From assembly GCA_027625915.1 (NCBI GenBank), contig JANTQA010000042.1:4600001-4664000 (forward strand): a stretch of 64,000 nt of DNA. Direction: 5' to 3'. Under the pieces are notes generated by a model, which saw only the letters and a list, made by a program, of their open reading frames with translations, was not told the DNA's origin and did no database searches. This stretch comes from Anaeramoeba flamelloides (taxonomy: Eukaryota > Metamonada > Anaeramoebidae). The translations under genes were made by a program, and so were the position numbers. This document shows, in pieces, positions 49,996 through 60,941 of the stretch. Position 1 is the first letter of the stretch. Each line of letters begins with the position of its first letter.

Positions 49996-50460
49996 TTAAA
50001 AAAAGTAATTTAATTTTGTTTCTTGTTTTTGGTCTGACATTGTTCCAGTGCTAACAAATACCTCTTTTTTTTGTTCTTTATTATTCTCTTCTAAAGTGCT
50101 TTCCTTAAAGTGTAGTGATTCTTTATTAAACACGTTCAATAAAACGCTTGAAACAAAAGAAATTAGATTTGTAAAGATCGAAATTCTCAGAGGTACGTAT
50201 CTCTTGATTTAATTTGTTTCTTCCTTCTTCTGTCTTTTGTCTTTTGTCTTTTGTCTCTAAGTCTTTTTTCTTTTTTCTTTTTTTTTAAATTTTTTGAGAA
50301 AAAAACACAAAAACCAAAAATCACATTACTTTTTGTTTTTTAGATACAAAGCCACAAAAAAAAATAAAAATTCACTTGTGAAAACCCAAAACAAAACAAA
50401 CAACAAATTTTCATTTACACTCAAACTCTTAACAACAACAAAATTATTTCTGTTCCTACC
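49996..50460 (-). CDS. Probable membrane-protein gene, 3' exons only
   Basis: Two coding-like exons on the minus strand, neither beginning with a usable ATG. The last exon (50,200-49,996) gives YVPLRISIFTNLISFVSSVL and then a charged tail ending at TAA, about 67 codons. The preceding exon (about 50,452-50,330, after a possible TTTGGTAG acceptor) gives a hydrophobic stretch with LLFVLFWVFTSEFLFFFVAL and LYLKNK. A GTAATG donor at 50,329 and an AAGAG acceptor at 50,201 join them in frame, placing a basic loop between two membrane spans. The acceptor lacks a good pyrimidine tract. The pattern is loosely like the helices and short basic loop of a seven-helix receptor, but the family is not established. 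Upstream exons were not found, so it may be a fragment. Confidence 0.35.
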
Positions 50461-51046
50461 AAACAATGGGCACCATTTGTTAAAAAAACACTAGTAATTA
50501 ATCAATAAAAAAAAAAAAACATTAATAATTATTTTTAGATCCTTTCACAGAATAAGATCCTTACAATGATCAGAATTCATTTGTAAAGACTTTTGTGTTG
50601 TACTTATTAATTTAATTAATACAAGATCCTGAACTTTCACCCAAGAAAAATCAGGTTATGCCTTCACAAAAACAAAAAATTTTCACCAAGCAATTTTTAA
50701 ATGTAAAGATTAATCGAACAGAAAAGGAGACTAACTACCTTTAAAAACTTTTTTTAATGAAATAATTATGAAAAGAAAACACAAAAAAGTAATTTTCTTT
50801 GAATTGTTTTGATCCTTTCAATTAATAACTTATAATACTAAATGGATCTTCTTATCACAAAAAAAAAAAATATTTCTTTAAGATTTCTTGTTTTTGAAAA
50901 ATGATTAATTTTTCACAATACTCTAAAGAAGAAAAATTTAAACTTTGCTTTGGGGGTGTAACTTGGAATAATTCAAATCAAGATAAAAGATTATTAAAAC
51001 TTTCGGAATTTTTCTGAAGGGATTATTCACCAAAAAAAAAACTTTA

Positions 51047-51225
51047 CTGGTATTTGAATTATAAATGGGAAAAATTTTCACTTCATTTTCAATTCCCTTT
51101 TTAAAAATAGAGATCGCGAGCCTCAAACCACAACCTACAACCTATTTCTTTGGGAACTGTATTTATAAAAGAAAAATATGGATAAGGAAGTGAAAATTTT
51201 AACCCATTTAGAATTCAAATACCAG
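51047..51225. mobile_element. MITE family A, copy 3 (best preserved)
   Basis: A 179-bp element flanked by TA (51045-51046 and 51226-51227). The left end CTGGTATTTGAATTATAAAT and the right end GAATTCAAATACCAG are near-perfect inverted repeats; the inner blocks AAAAATTTTCACTTC and GAAGTGAAAATTTTAACCC continue the arm to about 40 bp. Non-coding interior. Confidence 0.85.
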
Positions 51226-51534
51226 TATGGAATTTTAGCTATATTTTTTTTTTCAAAATTCAAAGTCCAAACAAGCTAGTTTTCACTGTATTGAAAAGAT
51301 TTCATACACAAATAACATACCTATTTTTTAGTTTTGTTTGAAGTTGCATGTTAAAAAAATCTCGAAAATGAGTGCAAAATCGCTATTAATTTTTAAGCAA
51401 AACTTTTGTCTAAAAATAAATTTCGATTTGGAGGGACTTTTTTTCTACAAGTTTGAGAAGAAAGAGTTAATTTTCTTTAGAGATTACCGAACGTGCACAA
51501 CATAATAATTTGATATCAACATAAACCCTTAGAA

Positions 51535-51690
51535 CTGACATTTGATAAATAAATGGGAAAAAATTTTCACTTATTTTTCTTTTACAAAAAGATTTTTCAA
51601 AGAAGTAGGCTAGAAAATTTTGAAAACTTTATTTAAAAAAAGAAAAGTGAAAATAATGTGAATTTCCCCCATTTATTAGCCAAATACCAG
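51535..51690. mobile_element. MITE family A, copy 4 (diverged)
   Basis: Left end CTGACATTTGATAAATAAAT, then GGGAAAAAATTTTCACTT; right end CCAAATACCAG followed by TA. Only about 310 bp from copy 3 and in the same neighbourhood as repeat E copy 4. Confidence 0.65.
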
Positions 51691-51734
51691 TAGCAATTAA
51701 AATGAAATTTTTTTCTAAATTTAATAGCTAATTC

Positions 51735-53210
51735 AAAAAAAATTATATCGCATCTTGAAATTGAAAAATAAAGTGAAAGTATGATCACTATAACACAAAT
51801 CTTTCTTGAAATACTATTTTCAAAAATAAATTATTGTTTTTTAAAAGCTTGATCCATTTTTCTCATTTTTTAAAAAAAATTACAACATATTATCAAATTA
51901 TTTTAAAAAAAAAATATTTTCTTTGATCAGAAGAAAGAAATCTTATTATTTCAGCAAAGGAAGTTTACAAAAATATGAATTAAAATTATTAGCAAATGGG
52001 CTGTGAATTACTCAATAGAAAATGTATACTTAATTTCAAAAAAGAATACAATAATTATATGCTTTGATAAGAATTAAAATTCTTTCTTCAAAGAACAGTA
52101 CGAATCTATTTTTTCAATTTTTATTGATCAAAAAAATCAGAGAAAAAACAATCAATCATTAAATTAAAATTTTCTCCAAAAATACTTTTTTAAAACGTGT
52201 AAAATTCAACTTATAACCAACTTAAAAGGAAAAGAAACACTTTTGAATTTGATTTTTTAAATATAATAATTAATTACCCAATCTTAATAAATTCAGTATA
52301 TTTGAAATAAATCAAAGATTAATGTATCAATAGACTTTACAATTATCCCACATTTTTTTAAATAATTTCAAACAAATAAAACCAAATCCAAATAAATATA
52401 TAAAAAAACAAAAATTAATAAATATTATCAAAAAATTTATTAGAAAAATATCAGTTTATTATTTATACTCTTAATAATTTCAAATTATTACCTAATCATT
52501 TAAATATCAAGAATTTTTATGAATATTTGTAAAGAAAATAAAAAGATCAAAATTTTCTGGATCTTCAAGGGTTCAATATTTTGTTTATTTTTCTTGTATT
52601 GTAAAATAAGATTAAAATTCCAATGTTATTTGTCAATACAAACTCCCAGAAATTACTAAAAGTGAGATTTCATCAAACTAAAAAATATTTACAAATTTTT
52701 CTTTCTTGATTAATTTTATTTAAGCGAAGTAAACTTTCTATTTTTTCGAAAAGACAAATAAAAAGGATTTTTAAAATTAAAAGATGTTAGGAAGAATAAA
52801 ATTTTACATTCTATTAAAAATCAAAGCTTTAAAGTCATTAATTCATGGAAATAATAACAGGTTTTAGTAATACTAATCCATAGCCTTTGATGAGAAATTA
52901 ACCTCTTTGGGATTGCAAATTACTAAATTTTTCTTTCTTTTTTCAAAATACAAAAATTCAAGAAAAAAGTATCAAATCTTTTTACTAGAAAAAAATTGAT
53001 AAAATAAATTTCATTTAAAAATAATAATTCATTTCTCTAAAGTAGATAAAATGAGTAGGTTTGGCTATGAAGTTTAACAGGATCTTCGATAAAATAATGA
53101 CTCTATTGTCATTATCAAAAAAAAAAATAATAATGAGAGTGAACAGTCCCTTAAACATATTATTGAAAAGAAAAAAAAATGTTCCTCGCCTTTTAATCAA
53201 AGAAAAATCC
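51735..53210 (-). repeat. Dispersed repeat E, long copy 4
   Basis: Collinear with 31.3-33.14 kb over about 1.5 kb, for example TATACTTAATTTCAAAAAA, TTCAAGG.TTCAATATTT and AATAATTCATTTCT-like blocks in the same order. It lacks the MITE present in the other copy. Identity is modest, so the duplication is old. Confidence 0.55.
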
Positions 53211-54733
53211 ATACCTTAAAATTTAATTAATATGAAAAAATTATTTCAAGTTTACATATTCCACTTAAATAAACTCTTTTTCAAATAAAAGAGCACATAA
53301 AATTTCAAGAATATTTCATAATCAAATCAAATTAATTGTAGTATCATTCTAAAATATAAGAAACTCTTTAAAACATAAAAAAACACTCAACTGAAGATAT
53401 ACAAAACTCATTAAAACAAAACAATAAAAATTAAAATTCAATATTTTAAAAATTGATGTGCCCTTTTATTTGAAATGAGAAATCTCGTTTTGTAAATTAT
53501 AGGGGGAAAAAAATCATAAATTCAATATAAACCATTGAACAAGGTAAATTGAGGGAAAAGTTCTTGACATTTTATTGATAACCCTTTACAAGTCAAACTT
53601 TTGTTCTTTAAAATCTCATTTTTAAGATAAAGCCACAATTCATTTGGGTATTTTGTTAGTATTGTTCTTTTTCTTTATTTTCTCTCTTTTTTTTTGTTCC
53701 ATAAATCAATCCAATAATGGTCTTTCTTAATTCCTATATCTAGCTCATTCGAAATCAAACTTAAACTGTTTACATTTTTATACTCGCAGATTATTTCCAA
53801 ATTGGTTTCTTCTCATCTTATTTTTTTTTCATTTTCCAACTGTTCAATATCCATAAAATAAAAAAACAAAAAATGAAAAAATGAATAATTAAAATGAAAA
53901 TCACCAATAAGTAATTTTCTTATTAACAATCAAATTCAATAGTATTGATGATTTGAGAGGTGTACCCTTTTGTTTGAATAGGATTTTATAATCTCTGATT
54001 TACGGGATCATTTGCTTTTAAAAAGCTGAGAGAAAAAAAATGAAAAAAAAAATCCATCACTTTTTTCCCACAAAACATTGTACAATAATATTTTGGAAAA
54101 AAAAGTCAGTACAGAGTAAACTTACAAATAATTTTGTAAAAATAAAGTAAATTTATTCGTATCTCGTTCTATTCTATATTTTGCCGAGATTAAAACTAAT
54201 ATAAAAAAAAATGATTTAATGAGAAAAAGATCAACAATACTCCCCAATTTTCACACTTAAAAAATATCAGAATGAATTCAAGATCAGAAATTTTTAAATA
54301 TTTTGACAAAATAATTCCATCTGAACAAGCAAATTGGATTAGTAGTTAAAAATCAATAATTGGTTAAAATTTTTAGATATTTAAAGAATAACATTAGAAT
54401 TTAGTTTTATAAAGATATTTTAAAATAAATTTGAAAGGCTTTTTTTTTAAAAAGCTAATACATTTATTTGTATTAATGCATGCATAATAAAAAAAAAAAA
54501 AAATCAAAACATTTTTACTTTTATGTATTTTGATTAATTGCTTATTCAATCAAATGAATCAAAGGTATTTTCAGTGTAAAGATATTTATGAATTGAACAC
54601 AATAACAAAATTTCGATAAAAAAAAATTTTTCCAAAAATATTAATTTAATCCTTATTATTTATTATTCTGATATTTCATGTTATAATACACACACCCACA
54701 CACACAATACGATGTGAACCAATAGACATAATT

Positions 54734-56104
54734 ATGAGCACCAACGTAGAATATACTTTTAGCAATGAAAAAAATGATTTTGAAATGCTAAAATTAAATT
54801 TTGAACAAAATATACCATGTTACACTATTTATCGACTTGATAGTGAATCACCAGTTTATGGACAAGATTGGTTATTTATAACTTATCTTCCATTAAATAA
54901 TGATCCTGAAACTTCAAAAAAATACGAAAATAATAAAAAAAATTGTCAAAAGCAATTAGGTACAAATTTTTTCCATTTAGATATTAACATAAATCAATTA
55001 AAGGATCTTTCTTGGGAAAAGGTCGATCAATTAAGAAACATGTTACAAAAACAAAACAAAACCACACAAATCAATGTTAAATCAGATTTACAATTAAACC
55101 AAAAATCGATGAAAACCACATTTAAGCCATTTATGAATAAATTCAAGAAGCCCAATGTTGAGGTTAAACTAGGTGAATTTTCCTGTAATCAAAATTTACT
55201 CGATAGCTTACAAAGGTTAATACAAAAAGAAATTAATTGTGTGCAAGTTAGCGTTGATAAAACTAAGGATTTCTACATTTTACAATCTGCTGGTATTCAT
55301 GGTAATGTTTCATTTTTTGATAAAAATTTCTTTTAATTTTGTTCAAATTTTCAAAATAAAACTATATCAACAAAACCTTTAAAAAAAAAAAATTAGTCTT
55401 TTTGTTTTTAATACAATAAAAATACTCTGATTGTTTCCTTCCTAATAATGTTTTTTCAATTAAAAAAAAAATAAAAATAAATACAATCTTTAATCATATA
55501 AAACAACAATGAAAAGGTTATAAAATAAAAAAATATTGAAACACTTTGAATTTTTTTTTAAAATGTTTCAAAATTAAAAAAATAAAAATTGTATTCAATT
55601 TAATTTACAGAAAGACATCGAATAACCAAAAAAAAAAACAATAAAACTGTTTTTAACATAAATTATATTTAATTTTCTTTTCTTTACTTTTTTTATTCAT
55701 ACATCCCTAATTTAATAGATAGTATTTTTGATTTAGTTTCTTCTATCCCAACAGATAGCCCCACGTTGATTTATTATAGTTTTAAACATGAACATATGGG
55801 ACCAAGGGAATCCGTAATAATGCTCAATTCAGTGCCAAGTAAAGTATTATCAAATGATAAAATGTATCATAATACAGCAAAGGCACAAATTAATGAATTA
55901 TCCCAAAAGGCAAAAATTACTGTTCAAAAAATAATCGAAGTTAATAATCTTCAACTATTAAACCATGATTTCTTATTAAAAAAATTATATCCATATCAAC
56001 GTAAATATATTAAAAGAAATAATTCACCACGTCAACAATGGAGGATTTCACGAACAAAAAGTAGAATAGTCATGAGAAACACAATAAATAAAAATAAAAA
56101 TTAA
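54734..56104 (+). CDS. TWF1: Twinfilin-like protein, two ADF-homology domains
   Basis: Exons 54,734-55,301 and 55,755-56,104, joined over a 453-nt GT-AG intron (phase 1), give 305 aa. Twinfilin binds actin monomers and filament ends with two ADF-H domains and capping protein with its tail. Domain 1 (about residues 1-105) has IPCYTIYRLDSESP and DWLFITYLP. A linker follows, then domain 2 (about 148-285): GEFSCNQNLLDSL, INCVQVSVDKTKDF, the splice-restored DSPTLIYYSFKHEH, ESVIMLNSVPSK, and KMYHNTAKAQINEL, the actin-binding helix. The tail is basic (residues about 282-298, RQQWRISRTKSR), like the capping-protein-binding tail. Compared with animal twinfilins the N-terminus is about 25-30 residues short, so a 5' exon may be missing. 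The helix of domain 1 that should read KMLYAATRA-like is KKYENNKKN. Domain order and spacing make twinfilin more likely than cofilin or coactosin. Confidence 0.85.
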
Positions 56105-56348
56105 CACTTTTAATTATTTTTTAATTAATAAATATTATTATTTCAATATTCTCAAAAGATTTATGATCACTGTTTTATTCACTCAAATTATTATTATTAC
56201 TCAAATTTAAATTAAATATTAACTAATGAATTTTCGTTTTTTTTTTTTTATTTTTTTTTTTTTTTTTTTGAAACTGAGTTATATTTGAACTTTGGTTGAA
56301 ATATCTTTGCTGGTATATTTAGAATTTCTTTATTTTTGTTCAAAAAAA

Positions 56349-56450
56349 TTATTCAAATTACACTAAAATTCAAAATTTTACACACAGTTAAAATGGTCCA
56401 TATAAATACAATAATACAATTTCGTTCAATTTGAAAATAATTTTGTTTTT
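56349..56450 (-). repeat. Dispersed repeat C, truncated end
   Basis: CTAAAATTCAAAATTTTACACACAGTTAAAATGGTCCA-like sequence (shown in parts: TAAAATTCAAAATTTT, CACACAG, TAAAATGGTCCA) and ACAATAATACAATTTC match the right end of family C in reverse complement. The rest of the element is absent. Confidence 0.55.
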
Positions 56451-56556
56451 TGAATTTCATGTTAAATTTAGAAATGAAGGGGTGAACTTAATTGATAGCA
56501 CAGATTCGAAAAATTGAAAAATATGAATAAATTTATTTAATAGATTTTTATAAATA

Positions 56557-56985
56557 AGAGTGATTCTCGGCTGCCGCAGTGAAAATTCTTTCGGCAGCGG
56601 GAACTTTCTATTTTTATAAAGGTTGCTAAAACACAGCAGTAAATCCGAAATTTTTCAATGTCTGTGGGCACGAAATAGCGGGAATTTTTATTTTTTTGTA
56701 GGGAAAAAATTTTTGAATTGATCCTTTTTTTTTTATAAAAATGTAATTTTTTTCCAATAAAATAAAAATTATAAAAGTCATGTCGCTATGTGGGAATTTA
56801 TTTAAAATTTTGGTGAAAAAAAATGAAAAGAAATCAAAATTTTCCGTCACTGGCGGCAGGTGGGTGGTGGGGTTTGGCGGTACAAAAAATTGCAGCCGAC
56901 ATGAATCACTCTTTATCAACCTTTAAAAAAATTGAAAAATCCCGCCTCGGAATGAAAATTCACGGCCGTCGCCGAGAATCGCTCT
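56557..56985. mobile_element. GC-richer element with inverted ends
   Basis: The left end AGAGTGATTCTCGGCTGCCG and the right end, read in complement, AGAGCGATTCTCGGCGACGG are inverted repeats of about 30 bp. Between them are GC-rich patches (GGCGGCAGGTGGGTGGTGGG near 56,855) that are unlike anything else in the window. Non-coding: its open frames cover both strands. Flanking TA-like bases are not a clean duplication. Confidence 0.7.
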
Positions 56986-57546
56986 GTATATTTCTTAATA
57001 TTTTTTTTTCGTGATTAATATTTTTTAACAGATTTTATTATTTTACAAAAAATAACAGGACAAAACAAAATTTCTTGATATATAACCAAATAAAAAGAAA
57101 TATTACATAATACACCTAATCTTAATAATTTCGTATTGTCGAAAAAATTAAAAAAAGGTAATATGGTGTCAATAATGAAAGTTATAAATTCTCTTCTGTA
57201 TTAACACAAAAAAAAAATTGAACCATTTTCATTTTAACAAAATCAATTTTTTTTTCTGAGTTGCTATGGTTGGAGAAAAAATGTTTTTTGGAGTCTCTAT
57301 TTTTATTTGTGCTTTATGTGATTGTTCTACTTCATTCGACTGTTTATAGGAAGTAATATTGTTGACAAGTGAGTAATATTTTTAAAATCATTGAAAAAAT
57401 AATTTTTTTCCAAAATACATCAATCATGTCCTGAATAACATATTTTTTTGATTTAAAAATATTCATAATGATGAATTTTTAACTTAAATTGTGCTCGAAA
57501 TAGTTTGTCATTCATTTTTTCTTTCTCTTTTTTTTGTTACCATTCC

Positions 57547-57974
57547 GGAAAAAAATTGTCAAATTATTTTAATTGTGAGATAGTAGTAAAATTGAAAATT
57601 TTCCGAGATTTTTCTATTTATTTTTTCCTTTATTTAAAAACAAAAATAAAATGTATAAATTACAAAAACTCAAATATTTGCAACTCTTAAACCCTTAATG
57701 CTAATTTCACATTAATGGAGTAATCATACCAACAAAATTCCGAAAAAAGTCCATTTTACCAAGTTTTACTATTAAATCTGGAATTTTGAAAATTAAACGT
57801 GGTTAAATTTGGGTTTAATATCATTTTTTGATTTCTATTTCCATTCTAATAAACAATTTAATTTTTGGATTTTGTTTTTGTTTTTAAATAAAGGAAAAAA
57901 TAAATAGAAAAATCTCGGAAAATTTTCAATTTTACTACTATCTCACAATTAAAATAATTTGATAATTTTTTTCC
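57547..57974. mobile_element. Foldback element with 105-bp near-identical arms
   Basis: Arms 57,547-57,651 and 57,870-57,974 are inverted copies differing at about two or three positions. Terminal sequence GGAAAAAAATT(G/A)TCAAATT; inner blocks TGTGAGATAGTAGTAAAATT and CCGAGATTTTTCTATTTATT. The 218-bp spacer has no open frame of note. High arm identity implies recent insertion or arm-to-arm conversion. Confidence 0.85.
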
Positions 57975-58087
57975 ATTTGACAATTATTTTCCGAAACGGT
58001 TAAACTATTTTTCTTCTTTGCACAAAACAATAGCAAATATTCGAAAAAAAATACAGCTTTCTGATCACCACAAATCAAATTCTTTGA

Positions 58088-58438
58088 CAAAGGAAATACG
58101 AACGATTTTTACCAACACGAGAGTACTTTTTACAAAACACAAAAAGAAACAATAAACAAAAATTACAAGCTCTTTTTCGTAAAACTAACGATTTATCCTT
58201 TTTAAACAAAGAAAACTTACCGAGCCATGCATGGGCAAATACAACATCGATTGGAAAACCCAAAAAAATCGTTACTGGTCACCCAAGTCATGTACTTGTT
58301 TGGTGCCAGAATAATCAATTAGAACTTCACCATAACATCCTCGGAGTTAAACGTTTTCAATTACAAAACGAACAAATAAAAGACATACAATCTAAACTCC
58401 AATTCACATCAATTGATACACCCAAATCCATTTTTTGA
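58088..58438 (+). pseudogene. Orphan coding-like fragment, family unknown
   Basis: A 116-codon open stretch with no ATG that ends at a TGA. Its last 70 codons have balanced composition, with Pro, His, Trp, Gly, Cys and frequent C-ending codons (for example LPSHAWANTTSIGKPKK and GHPSHVLVWCQNNQLELHHN), quite unlike random AT-rich DNA. GC content is also locally raised. I do not recognise the family. It is wedged between a foldback element and a family C repeat, so it could be the 3' end of a gene, or a relic of a host gene or mobile element. No start or upstream exon could be assigned. Confidence 0.4.
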
Positions 58439-58469
58439 AAATAAAATCTTATTAAATCTATCATATGGA

Positions 58470-58935
58470 ACAAACCAAACTAGAACTACTAACTAATTGA
58501 AATATTAATAATTATTTATTATTCACATATCTAATAAAACCAAAAATAAACAATTAGAGATCAAAATAAAAAAGAGGTGTGTCAAAAATTTTGGAGTGAG
58601 CTCAACAAAAAAATGTATTGGTAAATTTGTTGAAATTTTCCAAACAAATTTTGATCGATCAAATGCTAAATACAATAAAATTAGTTTGTTTGGTATTTTC
58701 TATTTAAAAGAACTAAATTGGAACCTAATATCCATTATTCTAAAAAAAAATTTCGATCGAATGAAAAAGGTTACGTAATTGAATAAAAAGAATGGAAAAG
58801 AAAAAACAAAAAAACAAAAAAATGACAAAAATATTTGTTAAATCAAAATTATTTGCAAATTGAACGAAAGTTATAGGTTCTTATTCTTTTCAACTGTTTA
58901 AACCGTGGTAAAAATTTTTCAATTTTAGTTTTGTA
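58470..58935 (+). repeat. Dispersed repeat C, diverged copy lacking its left end
   Basis: Matches the 39.87-kb copy from AGAACTACTAACTAATTGAAAT onward: GTGTGTCAAAAATTTTGGAG, GTAAATTTGTTGAAATT, TTGATCGATCAAA and the terminal AATTTTTCAATTTTAGTTT. Confidence 0.65.
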
Positions 58936-59873
58936 TAATTCAAATACCATTAATTAAATTCCTTTGATTTAGATTAAAGATTCAGAAATACATACTTTAC
59001 ACATGTGATACTTTGGATTTATACATTAGAAAACAATTGTTGAAGATAGTACATTAACCCCATGTAGAACTTTCACTTTTTGATTTATTTCTACATTATT
59101 TATCTTAATTTTTGAAAAATAATGCCATTTTCATTAATACCTCTTCAAATACTAAATATTTATTATGAAAAATGATCAACTTTCAGATTTTTTATTGTAT
59201 ATTTTTTAAAAATATCAATTTCAAATAATTTGTCTTGAAAGGAACAAAATTTTATTTAAAGTCATGTAGTGTATCCATATTTTTGCAAAATACGAAAAGG
59301 ATAAAAAAAAAAAAAAATCAAGTTTATAGACAAATAGATTATATATTTTGAGATTAGTGTTTCACCATAAATCAAACATGATCAATATTTTTTAGAAAAA
59401 TTTTTGCAATTCTCACTTTGTTTTCCATTCTTGTAAAAAATAATTTAAAAATTCGTCCAAATTTATTCAATGAAATATCACCATTTTAGACCTGTAAAAC
59501 TTGAAAATAGTGACTTTCAAAACTTTTTGAATGATTCATTTGAATTCAAACAAAGTAATTTTTTTTTTTTTTTTTGACCTTAATAGTTTTCTTTTGAAAA
59601 ATAATATCAAGAATCCTTTTGGTAAGGTGATATTAAATAACTAATAATTTCCAAACTAATTTTTTCTTTCCTCTAATAAAATTTTAGAATCAAGAAACAT
59701 CAAAAACAATCAATTTAATTTAATAATCAGTTTTAAAACTATAATAAAAAATATTTTGAAATCAGTTTTTATTCAACATAAGGAAATATATTTTTTCTCC
59801 CAAAAATTCTACTTCATTTTTCTTTTGTTTCTTTATTATTGATTTATTACCATACAAAATTAAAAATATTCCA

Positions 59874-60098
59874 ATGTCATCCAAAAAAGATAGAACAACT
59901 GTTCATTGCAAGAATGGTCAGAAAAAAGACTATTCAGTGAATAAAAATGGTCGTATAAATAAACCAGGAAGAAATTATTTAAAAAAAAATGGAGGATCTT
60001 CATCCAACATACCAAAAAAAGATAAACGATATGTCAACAAACCACCACCAAAAAAAGATAAACAATATGTCAACAAACCACCACCAAAAAAAAAATAG
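59874..60098 (+). CDS. Small basic protein with duplicated Lys/Pro motif
   Basis: A 74-aa single-exon frame, about one third Lys plus Arg. The N-terminal 40 residues have no recognisable domain; the C-terminal third contains two tandem copies of KKDK(R/Q)YVNKPPPKK. The repeat differs by one residue and the DNA repeat is nearly exact, so the duplication is recent or selected. Balanced use of Gly, Val, Pro, Tyr and His argues against a random frame. Function unknown; a nucleic-acid-binding or charged scaffold role is only a guess. It could also be a last fragment of a longer gene, though an ATG and a TAG bound it cleanly. Confidence 0.45.
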   Translation: MSSKKDRTTVHCKNGQKKDYSVNKNGRINKPGRNYLKKNGGSSSNIPKKDKRYVNKPPPKKDKQYVNKPPPKKK

Positions 60099-60941
60099 GT
60101 TTTCCACTCCCAATTTATTGTTTTTTGGTTAATTTTTCGCTTTTCTATGAGAAGATCGATTCTATCAGTATATCTTTTATGAATTTTTTTTTGTTGGATC
60201 TAACTAAAACCTTTATATTTTTCTCACTATTTTATTTTAATTTTTTCAACTTTTATGACCTTTTTCAGAACCAATAAATTTCCTATTTTTATTTTATTTT
60301 TTTTTTTATTTTGGGTTTCTTTGAATTGAAGCTAATTGCAGTACTTGTTAGGTTGCATAATTTGTAAATCTTCATGAGACATATATACTCCGAAGTACAT
60401 TAAAAAAAAAAAATAAATTTTTTTTTAAGTTAATTTTTTGGAAATACAGAAAATCAAGTTATTTCAGTATATTGCTTTGCGAAAGTATTTCTTTTTCAAA
60501 AAATGATTTTTTGAACATACTAATTCCTTGTTCCGATAATTTAGATAATTATAATAAAGATTTATTTTATAATCTTTTTATAATTTCAATTTTTCGAAAT
60601 TCCTACTTGCATTTGGGAATTATTTGTATGAATAATGTCTTTGTTTTTTTAATTCAATAGAAAATTAAATTTTTCTAGTTTTTTATCAAAAACAGTTTAA
60701 AACATTATGTATTTGTTAACTAAACAAACAAATAGAGAGAGAATTTAAAAGATGAATATTTTTTGTATGTTGATTTTTCCGTGGATTAAAAATTTGAACA
60801 ATAAAATACTATTTGATTTATTTATTTAGATTTTTTTACAGACGAGAATTTTCTTATTTGCACTTTTTTATAAATTCAAAATATTATTGATTTTATTAAA
60901 TAATTATTGAATAAAATAAAAGATAACTTTTTCAATTATGA

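Larger units (their letters stand above)
50461..54733. other. Intergenic, repeat-bearing
   Basis: Contains two MITE A copies (51.05 and 51.54 kb), a long repeat E copy (51.74-53.21 kb) and a short CA-rich run at 54,690-54,707 just before twinfilin. A missing 5' exon of twinfilin could lie near 54.5 kb, where an ATG is followed by GGTATTTTC, but I could not confirm it. Confidence 0.5.
56105..59873. other. Intergenic, mobile-element cluster
   Basis: Holds a truncated family C end (56.35-56.45 kb), a GC-richer element with inverted ends (56,557-56,985), a foldback element (57,547-57,974), the orphan frame at 58.09-58.44 kb and a family C copy (58.47-58.94 kb). From 58.94 to 59.87 kb I see nothing. 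Confidence 0.55.

Noticed and set aside
50227-50280. (TCTTTTG)n run as a possible array
   Set aside because: A short pyrimidine microsatellite of about four units with no spacers; it lies in the proposed minus-strand intron.
56626-57014. 97- and 63-codon frames in the GC-rich element
   Set aside because: They overlap on opposite strands and follow the GC-rich inverted-repeat element; no domain and no conserved composition.
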